Positions 1 through 5,319 of a stretch of DNA of 5,496 bases are shown piece after piece. Each line of letters starts with the position of its first letter. Position 1 is the stretch's first letter. The DNA comes from JADFQT01 sp047516825. GTDB taxonomy: Bacteria > Chloroflexota > Dehalococcoidia > Lucifugimonadales > UBA3495. Made by a program: the position numbers and the translations under genes. The notes under the pieces are model-generated. The model was not told where the DNA came from and did no database searches. It worked only from the letters and a program-made list of their open reading frames with translations. The stretch is from the NCBI GenBank assembly GCA_047516825.1, contig JAKZUA010000117.1, positions 1 to 5,496 of the forward strand. Direction: 5' to 3'.

Positions 1-137
1 AAACCTGGTCATCAGCTTGGTACGCCGGGCTGGGCATTCCAACGTAGCCGCTGCCCTACGCCGCCACAATGCCCATCTCAGCGAAGCTTTCGACATGATG
101 GGCTTTTCCTACCAGGCAGGAGAATGAAAAGGCCCTG
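1..137 (+). mobile_element. Right end of an ISAs1-like insertion sequence (partial, cut by window edge)
   Basis: The segment carries the transposase C-terminus, and ten bases after its stop codon the sequence GGCCCTG ends at 137. Read from outside, this is CAGGGCCTTTTCATTC, which fits my memory of ISAs1-family ends beginning CAGGG. Exactly at this point the chemoreceptor homology on the minus strand stops, so 137/138 is the inferred insertion boundary. The left end and the other target-site copy lie outside the window. The boundary rests on sequence seen here, while the family name is inferred from the transposase tail and terminal bases. Confidence 0.62.
2..127 (+). CDS. ISAs1-like transposase, C-terminal fragment
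   Basis: An open frame entering from the left edge gives 41 residues and ends at TGA 125-127. It begins NLVISLVRRAGHSNVAAALR and finishes MMGFSYQAGE. The pattern 'R-N-L-x-I-x-L-x-R-x-x-G-x-x-N-x-A-A-A-L-R' resembles the end of DDE transposases of the ISAs1 group, where a conserved helix 'LRNLAI-LLR' is followed by 'NIAAALRH' and a closing 'LLG'-type motif. The catalytic DDE residues would lie left of the window, so activity cannot be judged. Third codon positions are rich in G/C, supporting real coding on this strand. The opposite-strand reading of the same bases forms the odd tail of the chemoreceptor ORF. Alternative: another IS4-superfamily transposase. Confidence 0.62.
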   Translation, partial: NLVISLVRRAGHSNVAAALRRHNAHLSEAFDMMGFSYQAGE

Positions 138-949
138 ACCATGCTGTTGAAGGCTTCTGCCAGGGCACCGATTTCGTCCTTGGAGTTGACTTCCACTCGT
201 TGGGTCTGGAATTCGGCCTTCACGGTCAGGTCTCCGGCGGCAACGGCCTGGGTGACCGACGCCAGCTTGGGCATGACCTCTTCGGCCAGTTGACTGGCCC
301 CTTGGGCTACTTGCCGCACTCCGTTGGATATGCTGCGAGACAGGAACCAGCCCAGGCCCAGGGCCACCACCACGGCAACAACGCTGACCCCAAGGACCAT
401 GTTAATCGCGTTGCGGTAGGAGCGCTCGGCGCCGGTAAAGGAGGCTTCCATCTGCTGCTCTACTTCATGAGCCAGTTCGGCCAGCTCCGCCTCCAACTGT
501 TCCTCTTGGGCGGCGGCGATGTGAATCGCTGCCACTCCGGCAACCGTGTCACCGGCGGCGTAGTCAGCGGCTACCAGTTCCAATTCGTTGTGAAACTCCT
601 CGTACTCCATCTCAAACTGGCGGAGCTGCTCCAGCATCTCGGTCTCGCCGGCCAGCTCCTCTTCTAGGAGTAACGCTTCTTCCCGGATTATCTCAGTGTG
701 TGACCGGGCTTCTTCGAGAATCTCTTCATCCAGGGTCAAGGCGTACTCGAAGTAAAGCTCGCCTTGCAGCGCCACCTGAAACTGCAGGTCTCGCAACTGC
801 TCGTCCTCGGGCAGCTGCTCGTGCACGATGTGGTCGGTAGCGGCATTCAGGGTGCTGAGACCGTTCCAGCCGACGACGGCAACCACCAGCAACAGGCCGA
901 CCACCATCAAAAATCCACCAATTAGCTTGGTCTTAATGTTTAACTTCAT
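56..949 (-). pseudogene. Methyl-accepting chemotaxis protein, truncated after HAMP by an IS
   Basis: The 297-residue frame starts at ATG 949-947, with GAGGA eight bases upstream. Residues 10-28 form membrane helix 1. Residues about 29-180 form an acidic, helical, probably four-helix-bundle periplasmic sensor. Residues 181-203 form membrane helix 2, and 204-271 a HAMP region closing with the typical DEIGALAEAFNSMV. In this receptor family HAMP is followed by a long coiled coil with methylation sites and the CheA/CheW-contacting hairpin tip. Both are missing here. From residue 272 (base 136 leftwards) the frame reads antisense through the end of an insertion sequence and stops at TAG by chance. 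The genuine part is therefore about 138-949 and cannot signal to CheA. The ligand is unknown. The carbonic anhydrase gene lies upstream on the same strand, separated by a strong hairpin, so I expect separate transcription. Confidence 0.8.
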
Positions 950-957
950 GTCCTTAT

Positions 958-962
958 TCCTC
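958..962 (-). promoter_or_regulatory. Ribosome binding site of the chemoreceptor gene
   Basis: On the minus strand GAGGA lies eight bases before ATG 949-947, which supports this start. A second AAGGA sits only one base from the ATG and is too close to serve. Confidence 0.6.
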
Positions 963-1004
963 GTGTATTTGGTTTGTGGAATTATCCTTGCTGAGGTTCA
1001 TCCC

Positions 1005-1060
1005 TTGTTGCTCCCGGGTTATTCTCCCGGATCGTGATTCGGGATGACCGGGAGCAACAA
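1005..1060 (-). terminator. Long hairpin after the carbonic anhydrase gene
   Basis: Perfect 13-base arms TTGTTGCTCCCGG (1005-1017) and CCGGGAGCAACAA (1048-1060) enclose a second inner stem TCCCG/CGGGA. The structure begins ten bases past the stop codon of the double carbonic anhydrase. No clear T-run follows on either strand, so it may be an RNA 3'-end stabiliser or an imperfect terminator rather than a classic intrinsic one. Confidence 0.55.
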
Positions 1061-1069
1061 CGGCCAATG

Positions 1070-2794
1070 CTAGTCTATTGAAATGTCCTCCAGCACCTCC
1101 CGTCCGTGCAGCGGCTGGACATATCGGGCGTTATAGCCGACTACATCCTTGAACACTTGCACTTGAGTTGAAGAGACCTCCACCGACGTCTTCATCAACA
1201 GCCACTTCACTCCCTCGGAGCACGGCGGCGTGGTTAGGGACCCGGGATACCGAAAAGTTCGACGGTCGTCGGGTAACAGGGAATCCACGTTAAACAGAGC
1301 CTCGGGGTTGCGCACCTCACCGGCGGTGGCGGGCATTACATCCCACACCGGCTCTAGCCCGGAGTTGTAGGCGCCCCGGTCCATCAAAACTCCCACCACG
1401 GCCAGGTTGCCCTGGGCGCTCTGATGCACCAGGTGCATCTCCATGAAAAATTGCTTACCGGCTACGGTGTGCTCGCTGGGCCAGTGGTAGTGGAACTGAA
1501 GCAACCTATACTCGCTGCCATCCACCCTGATGTACCCGCCGTCCCCCCCGTAGCTGGCTTGGACCGTATGTCCGTTGTTCTTGATGTCAACCTGCGCCGC
1601 TTGATAATGAAACTCGATGTCTTGAAGCGGCGTGGGTATGGTATTGGAGACGTTGATCGGTGATTGGGCGGAGCCATCTACGCAAGAGGTAAAATCAGCC
1701 GAAAGCGCTCCCCAAGACCGCTGTCCCGGTCCGCCTTCGTACTCCCAGTGAGCCGGGTCGGCGTGGCCGCCGACCGGGCTAGGGGTGTCGCCATGTCCGG
1801 AAACCGCGGCCATGCGGTCACCCTCATTGGGTTGACCGGAGACCAGCCTGTTATGCATTTGCTGCACCGGCCGGTTGTTGTCACCCATGATGGCGGAGAA
1901 GGCGTGCAACTGCTCGGCCGAAGCCTGAATTGGGGTGCTCATGACATTCCAATTCACGCCTTCGGAGCAGGGCGGAGTGGTCAGGGAACCGGAGTAGTTG
2001 AACAGGGTAGTCTCATGGGGCAGCAGGTCCATGGAGTTGACCTGCACTCCCGTCACCAGCTGTTCTTCACCGGCATGTCCGGGTAGATGATCCACCAGGG
2101 TTTGGAAGAAGGGATTGGCGTGGCCTCCTTCTATGAAGACCCCAACAACCGCCAATTCGTCATGGCTATTCTTATGAACCAGGTGGCCTTCCATGGGAAA
2201 GTTGTGCGCCGCCAACTGGTGCTCGGAAGGGGTGTGGAAGTGGAACTGAAGTAGCTCGTACTCCTTGTGATCGATGGTTATCGAGCTGCCAGGAGCGTAA
2301 TTTACTTGAATGGTGTGTCCGTTGTTCAGGATGCGCAGTGGGACACTGTGGTAGTTGAATTCGATCTGCGCGGACTGGGGGTTGATAACGTTGGAGATAT
2401 TGATGGGGGACTGGCTGGTACCGTTCTTACAGGCTATGAACTTGTTGGCCAGGTCTCCCCAGTGGCTGGGGCCCAGGTCTCCATCGTATTCCCAATGTAC
2501 CGCGGCGGCGCCGTGGGCGTCCGAAGTGCTGGGTGCGCCGTGGGCGTCCGCAGCGGGGGCGCCGTGGGCATCCGAGGTGCTGGGTGCGCCGTGAGCGTCC
2601 GAGGTGCTGGGTGCGCCGTGAGCGGAGCTGTCACTAGCGGAAGCTCGGCTGCTGCTCAGGCGACTGGACCTTTCACTTGTGGCGTCACGGGAGCCAGCGT
2701 CACTTTCGTAACCGCCGATGCAAGCCACGGCAAGCAGGCTAAACAGGATAATCAGGATGAGGGCCTTAAACCGGGTCAACTGGAAAGGGAGCAT
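1070..2794 (-). CDS. Lipoprotein with two tandem alpha-carbonic anhydrase domains
   Basis: Alpha-carbonic anhydrases interconvert CO2 and bicarbonate at a zinc held by three histidines. This 574-residue protein starts at ATG 2794-2792, with GGAGGA six bases upstream. It has a lipoprotein signal peptide (hydrophobic 10-24, lipobox AVAC, Cys25), so it should act outside the cytoplasm, anchored to a membrane. A Ser-rich linker and His-Gly repeats (57-97) precede domain 1 (about 99-318) and domain 2 (about 348-567). Zinc ligands are H185, H187, H204 and H435, H437, H454. Shuttle histidines in NNGH are H160 and H409. Gatekeepers are E191/T272 and E441/T521. Cys122/Cys276 and Cys371/Cys525 match the usual disulfide. 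Both sites thus look active. Bacterial members normally have one domain of about 220-250 residues, so this is twice the usual catalytic length. The domains are similar throughout yet clearly diverged, pointing to an old duplication. The gene appears monocistronic. Confidence 0.95.
   Translation of the reverse strand: MLPFQLTRFKALILIILFSLLAVACIGGYESDAGSRDATSERSSRLSSSRASASDSSAHGAPSTSDAHGAPSTSDAHGAPAADAHGAPSTSDAHGAAAVHWEYDGDLGPSHWGDLANKFIACKNGTSQSPINISNVINPQSAQIEFNYHSVPLRILNNGHTIQVNYAPGSSITIDHKEYELLQFHFHTPSEHQLAAHNFPMEGHLVHKNSHDELAVVGVFIEGGHANPFFQTLVDHLPGHAGEEQLVTGVQVNSMDLLPHETTLFNYSGSLTTPPCSEGVNWNVMSTPIQASAEQLHAFSAIMGDNNRPVQQMHNRLVSGQPNEGDRMAAVSGHGDTPSPVGGHADPAHWEYEGGPGQRSWGALSADFTSCVDGSAQSPINVSNTIPTPLQDIEFHYQAAQVDIKNNGHTVQASYGGDGGYIRVDGSEYRLLQFHYHWPSEHTVAGKQFFMEMHLVHQSAQGNLAVVGVLMDRGAYNSGLEPVWDVMPATAGEVRNPEALFNVDSLLPDDRRTFRYPGSLTTPPCSEGVKWLLMKTSVEVSSTQVQVFKDVVGYNARYVQPLHGREVLEDISID
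2504..2626 (-). repeat. Tandem 27-bp repeats encoding a His-Gly linker
   Basis: About five copies of a nine-residue unit close to SDAHGAPST lie between the lipid-anchored N-terminus and the first carbonic anhydrase domain (residues 57-97). The third copy is shortened by two residues, and the first and last are diverged. The unit is flexible (Ala, Pro, Ser, Gly) with one histidine per copy. It can serve as a spacer holding the enzyme away from the membrane, and the regular histidines could bind metal. The high similarity between copies at DNA level suggests recent slippage and possible length variation between strains. Confidence 0.85.
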
Positions 2795-2800
2795 CGGATT

Positions 2801-2806
2801 TCCTCC
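2801..2806 (-). promoter_or_regulatory. Ribosome binding site of the carbonic anhydrase gene
   Basis: GGAGGA on the minus strand, six bases before ATG 2794-2792, is a near-perfect Shine-Dalgarno site and fixes the start codon. Confidence 0.85.
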
Positions 2807-2859
2807 ATAAATAGGTTGGGTTTTTGGGGTTGCTAACTCCGACTAGCCTAAGATGCCTT

Positions 2860-2898
2860 GGTTAACCCGGGATAGGTTCCTGAGTCCCGGGTAAAACC
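2860..2898 (-). promoter_or_regulatory. Inverted repeat upstream of the carbonic anhydrase gene
   Basis: Arms GGTTAACCCGGGA (2860-2872) and TCCCGGGTAAAACC (2885-2898) are complementary apart from one mismatch or bulge, with a 12-base loop. It lies 66-104 bases upstream of the start codon. It could be a leader hairpin or a dimeric operator. I could not place a convincing -35/-10 pair near it, so its relation to the promoter is unknown. Confidence 0.4.
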
Positions 2899-2959
2899 CC
2901 ATTTCAGGACTTGGGCTAATCTAGTAAGGGTTCAAAAAGGTTTGGTTGGGCTTGACCCC

Positions 2960-2998
2960 TTAATTCTTCAGCAACCGCTCCACATTCAAGATACACAC
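2960..2998 (-). pseudogene. Possible CheW-like C-terminal remnant
   Basis: The minus-strand frame ending at TAA 2960-2962 closes with SVCILNVERLLKN. CheW-type domains often end in a similar 'ILL-(D/N)-(V/L)-E-(K/R)-LL' strand and helix. Upstream of these dozen residues no CheW-like sequence continues. If real, this is the stump of a chemotaxis coupling gene, which would suit the chemoreceptor further left. The match is short enough to be chance. Confidence 0.15.
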
Positions 2999-3226
2999 CG
3001 AAGGCAGACAATCGGCAGAGTGCCAACCCATATCGTAAAAGCAGTTACTCCCAGGGGACATGGGAAAAGAGGGTTGGGCAAACGGGACGATAAAGGGAGC
3101 AAATTCCGGGCCGTGGATTTGACCCCGGTTTATAGAAAGGCAGGAGGGATTTGGAGCCGGAAGAAAGGGTGAACTGGATGACCAGCCGAACGAGCAAGGC
3201 CAGCCATCAGTGTTCGGAACAGAAAG

Positions 3227-3262
3227 GGGCCCGGCTGTTAGCCCGGCCCATTTTGCTTGATT
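3227..3262. terminator. GC-rich hairpin, possible terminator
   Basis: GGGCCCGGCT (3227-3236) pairs with AGCCCGGCCC (3240-3249) over nine of ten positions with a three-base loop. On the plus strand ATTTT and further T's follow (3250-3262). On the minus strand CCTTTCTGTT follows. It lies about 58 bases beyond the minus-strand stop at 3308, so it may end that transcript. The plus-strand T-run is better, but no plus-strand gene precedes it. Confidence 0.45.
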
Positions 3263-3307
3263 TGAAGTAGGTGGGAAGCTTTTGCATCAGGTCGACGGAC
3301 TTTTGGG

Positions 3308-3403
3308 TTACTGGGGCTTGTCGACCGTCGCGGTGTACTGGCCGAAGCTCAGGTCTTCGCAACGGGCTCCGGCTAAGCTACACAGTTTCTCGTCGGTAAT
3401 CTC
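3308..3403 (-). pseudogene. Coding-like C-terminal remnant of an unidentified gene
   Basis: In the frame ending at TAA 3308-3310 the minus strand reads EITDEKLCSLAGARCEDLSF and then GQYTATVDKPQ. Nearly every codon from about 3375 down ends in C or G (for example GAC CTG AGC TTC GGC CAG TAC), the bias expected of coding DNA. This frame differs from that of the kinase fragment, which runs into it and stops at 3378-3380. No start codon with a ribosome site belongs to it. It is probably the tail of another gene joined here by deletion or recombination. I do not recognise the family. Two cysteines seven residues apart, with CPC further upstream in frame, could suggest metal binding, but this is speculative. 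Confidence 0.35.
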
Positions 3404-3971
3404 CCACGTCAAACAGGGACACTTCCAGTTGTATGGTCCTCTGTTCAATTTTGGATATATTTATTACGTCATTGATTAATCCCAGGAGGCGCCTGCCGCT
3501 GCTTATAATGTTTTGAACGAATCGGTACTGCCTGGTGCTCAAGGGACCAAAGCTGGATTCCTTGAGTAATTGGGCGAATCCCAACGCCGAGTTAAGAGGC
3601 GTGCGGAGTTCATGGGACATATGGGAGAGGAATTCGGTTTTTGCATTACTTGCCCTGGTCAGTTCTGCCGTTCGTTCCTGAAGCTGCAGGTACAGTTGAG
3701 AATTCTCAATAGCGGGCGCTATCTGGCTGGCCAGCCGCTCTAGGATGGCTTGCTCCCGGTCCCCAAAGGCAGCTATTCGGTGGCTGCGCAGGCTAAAAGT
3801 CCCCACTACCTTGCCCTTGGAAATTAGTGGGGTGGTGATGGCGGCGTGAAATCCCTTTTTTATCGCGTTCTCATCATAGAGAAACCTGGGCTCGGCGGCG
3901 GTGTCGTCCCGTCGCAGGCCCTGCTTGGTGGTCGGCACGATCTGGGATTGAGAGCCCTCCAGCGGCAGCAC
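3378..3971 (-). pseudogene. Sensor histidine kinase fragment (partial GAF plus HisKA)
   Basis: The frame of 197 residues can start only at GTG 3971-3969. In-frame homology-like sequence extends a little further, to a TAG at about 4010. Residues 1-90 match the latter two thirds of a GAF domain (PLEGS near the start, then TTPLISKGKVVGTFSLRS). A short coiled linker (90-110) leads to a HisKA dimerisation domain (111-190). Its H-box is SHMSHELRTP, with His120 as the phosphate acceptor. The ATP-binding HATPase domain (N, G1 and G2 boxes) is absent, so it cannot phosphorylate itself. The GAF front end and any sensor domains are also missing. On the right it abuts a lipoprotein start in another frame. 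On the left the frame passes into unrelated sequence after FDVGD. I read it as the middle of a decayed kinase gene. Confidence 0.8.
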
Positions 3972-3984
3972 CGAACCGAAGGTA

Positions 3985-4102
3985 CGGTCTGGTCTGGCGG
4001 GCTCGTAGAGGTACTATCGGGTGTTTGTTTGGGTCCATTTCCGCACGCGAGCGGGATCATCCTCAGCGTTGCAACTCCAAGGATTGCTGTGAGTCTTTTC
4101 AT
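3985..4102 (-). pseudogene. Head of a small lipoprotein gene, fused out of frame to the kinase fragment
   Basis: ATG 4102-4100 begins MKRLTAILGVATLRMIPLAC, a lipoprotein signal peptide with positively charged start, hydrophobic core and lipobox PLAC (Cys20). A Thr/Ser/Pro-rich linker follows to about residue 40. This is the layout of a secreted, lipid-anchored protein, but the mature domain is missing. Near 3985 the DNA becomes the GAF-coding sequence of the kinase in a different frame. The lipoprotein frame runs on to 3860 as Cys/Arg/Pro-rich nonsense. The upstream AAAAGG is adjacent to the ATG and makes a poor ribosome site. The 3' limit given is my estimate of where lipoprotein-like sequence ends. 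Confidence 0.5.
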
Positions 4103-4191
4103 CCTTTTCTTTTCGTGTTCCCACCCGATTTCTCTCTTTGATTCGGATTTACACCGATTATCGCCGATCCTCCCGGTCGTCCAGGCTTTAA

Positions 4192-4290
4192 CTGATCGAA
4201 TTTTCCTGCGTCAGAAATGCAGAGCTCTCAAACTCCGAGCAGAACGATTTGTTGCGCCGGGCCGAGGCCTGGGTCTCGGGTGAAGAATAG
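4192..4290 (+). pseudogene. Coding-like C-terminal remnant, unidentified
   Basis: Directly after an in-frame TAA (4189-4191) the plus strand reads 32 residues ending at TAG 4288-4290, including NAELSNSEQNDLLRRAEAWV and SGEE. The run from the GAG at 4222 has the charged helical composition and G/C-ending codons of a natural protein tail. There is no start codon with a ribosome site, so it looks like the stump of a gene whose body was lost near 4190. I do not recognise the family. Confidence 0.3.
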
Positions 4291-4340
4291 GCCGCTCCCA
4301 CGTCCCAAACACAGGCTCCAGCCGTATTTATAGGGACCAC

Positions 4341-4559
4341 ATTGCCTTCGATTTGAGTGGCGATATCTATGGGGTAACACCTGCCGATTTCAGTGGTGAG
4401 CCGCGGACGGAGTATCACGAGCTCAACGATGAAGACTAGGAAAAACTCGAGGCTGGTTTGCCAGAAGCCATGTTTGAAGAGCGGGGGCTCATCTCAGGAA
4501 TGCACTGCGTCTACACCCCTCGTGAGCGTTGGCAGGATATGCCCGCGCGTGTCGGTTAA
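4341..4559 (+). pseudogene. Coding-like fragment with internal TAG, unidentified
   Basis: One plus-strand frame reads IAFDLSGDIYGVTPADFSGE, then PRTEYHELNDED, then TAG (4437-4439). It continues in the same frame as EKLEAGLPEAMFEERGLISG and MHCVYTPRERWQDMPARVG to TAA (4557-4559). Both halves have protein-like composition and G/C-rich third positions, so they probably belong to one gene broken by a nonsense mutation. TAG could come from TAC, TAT or GAG by one change. No start codon is evident at the left end. An ATG at 4470 could start a 29-residue peptide but lacks a good ribosome site. The opposite strand is also open across 4188-4418. I judge the plus strand more protein-like, without certainty. 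Family unknown. Confidence 0.3.
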
Positions 4560-4905
4560 CTCAACACGGCCAGGAACCGGGCTACCCATTTGAGGAGCCT
4601 GGATCTGTAGGAACCATTGAAACCTTCCAAGCTTCTCGCCGTATCCTCTTAGGGTTTTCAGGGTCCCTTCCTCGGTGCGGCATGTTAAAATGTGTTGGTT
4701 TCCCGGCGAACTCGTCTGGATAACATCGTGCTCCCGGTCCTTAAGGTAGAATCAAATTCCCTGAGGCTGGTAAGCAGCCACGTTGATGCGGGCGTGATGC
4801 AGTTGGGACCTCGGTGCGCCCCCGCCCATTATCGGCAATTCCACATGCCCTAACCGTGTTTTACATTCTTGGGACCTCTCGACGATTCCTCGCCATCATA
4901 TACAA
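4560..4905. other. Stretch without a supportable gene
   Basis: Several frames stay open for 50-85 codons, among them a minus-strand frame across 4494-4751 and a short plus-strand frame ending at TAA near 4852. None has a ribosome site, a clear start or a recognisable motif. The right end must hold the promoter of the tRNA gene. TTTACA at about 4862 and the AT-rich CATCATATAC just before the tRNA are the only hints, and their spacing is not convincing. Confidence 0.5.
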
Positions 4906-4980
4906 GCCGGTGTAGCTCAGTGGCAGAGCAGCGGTTTCGTAAACCGCAGGTCAAGGGTTCGACTCCCTTTGCCGGCTCCA
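4906..4980 (+). tRNA. tRNA-Thr (anticodon CGT), CCA encoded
   Basis: The cloverleaf is complete. The acceptor stem GCCGGTG pairs with TGCCGGC (two G-T pairs), and the D stem is GCTC/GAGC. The anticodon stem GCGGT/ACCGC encloses loop TTCGTAA with anticodon CGT at 4938-4940. The T arm is AAGGG-TTCGACT-CCCTT. A T discriminator and CCA (4978-4980) follow. Anticodon CGT reads the threonine codon ACG. Nothing suggests damage. Confidence 0.95.
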
Positions 4981-5004
4981 CTTTTTAGATATAAAATTGG
5001 GCCC

Positions 5005-5031
5005 CCAGAGAAGTTTCTGGCCGATTGTTTT
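5005..5031. terminator. Small hairpin downstream of the tRNA, possibly bidirectional
   Basis: CCAGA (5005-5009) and TCTGG (5016-5020) form a five-pair stem with a six-base loop. On the plus strand GATTGTTTT follows within eleven bases. On the minus strand GGGCCCAATTTTAT follows. It could end both the tRNA transcript and any leftward transcript from the promoter near 5250. The stem is short, so confidence is modest. Confidence 0.35.
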
Positions 5032-5238
5032 AGACCATTAGGCCAATAGGGCACAAAAGAGCCTAGTTGGGGACTCATCCCCCAGGTGTCGCCCCCATGC
5101 CTCCATCGCCTGGCGACTTGGTTCTCCTGTTCTACGTGGGTATACGGGAAGAGTGGCGCCCATTTGAGAGTCGCCTAAACCGGGATTCCCCAGATCAAAC
5201 CACCTTTCCTGGATATAGCTCCCGCGGGGATACCGCCA

Positions 5239-5267
5239 AATATAATCCCGCATTCCAAGAGCGTCAA
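5239..5267 (-). promoter_or_regulatory. Near-consensus sigma-70-type promoter reading leftwards
   Basis: On the minus strand TTGACG (5267-5262) is followed after exactly 17 bases by TATATT (5244-5239). That is five of six matches to each consensus hexamer. Transcription would start near 5231 and run left. Five tandem 10-bp repeats lie directly behind the -35 box. The ATG of a 71-codon frame (5253-5038) falls inside the spacer, so that ORF start would not be transcribed from here. Confidence 0.5.
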
Positions 5268-5319
5268 ATGCGGCCTGATGCGGCCTGATGCGGCCTGATG
5301 CGGCCTGATGCGGCCTGAT
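5268..5319. repeat. Five tandem copies of a 10-bp repeat
   Basis: ATGCGGCCTG is repeated five times without any mismatch from 5268 to 5317, followed by a partial AT. A 10-bp period places each copy on the same face of the helix. On the minus strand the array sits immediately upstream of a promoter -35 box. There are no spacers, so it is not a CRISPR array. It may be a slippage tract, an iteron-like site or a regulator-binding array. Confidence 0.9.

Larger units (their letters stand above)
2807..3307. other. Intergenic stretch between carbonic anhydrase and kinase fragments
   Basis: No full gene is supported in these 500 bases. They hold the carbonic anhydrase leader (2807-2900 or so), a possible CheW-like tail on the minus strand (2960-2998) and a short inverted repeat CCGAAC/GTTCGG (3186-3191, 3212-3217). 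They also hold a GC-rich hairpin (3227-3249) and an inverted pair GGTCGAC/GTCGACC (around 3290-3326). A 76-codon plus-strand frame at 2942-3172 lacks a ribosome site and family resemblance and is not called. Confidence 0.6.

Noticed and set aside
200..2836. Long plus-strand open frames opposite the chemoreceptor and carbonic anhydrase (for example 200-667, 1664-2086, 2267-2836)
   Set aside because: They lie antisense to well-supported genes, have no family resemblance, and their composition mirrors the repeats and codon bias of the real strand.
3846..4283. 145-codon plus-strand frame
   Set aside because: Mostly antisense to the GAF-kinase and lipoprotein pieces. No ribosome site or motif. 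Only its surroundings at 4192-4290, in another frame, look protein-like.
4437..4439. TAG read as pyrrolysine or programmed readthrough
   Set aside because: No supporting structure or pyl genes are visible, and the surroundings are full of broken genes, so a nonsense mutation is simpler.
4494..4751. Minus-strand open stretch of about 86 codons with fairly protein-like composition
   Set aside because: No usable start codon near its upstream end, weak third-position bias and no recognised motif. It overlaps the plus-strand fragment.
4906..4980. tRNA-Thr 3' end as a phage or island attachment site
   Set aside because: No integrase gene and no direct repeat of the tRNA 3' end were found within the window.
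5038..5253. 71-codon minus-strand frame and the overlapping plus-strand frame 5067-5288
   Set aside because: No ribosome site and no recognised motif. The minus-strand ATG lies inside the spacer of the predicted promoter, and the plus-strand frame runs into the 10-bp repeats.
5268..5319. CRISPR array
   Set aside because: The repeat unit is 10 bp with no spacers, and no cas genes are present.
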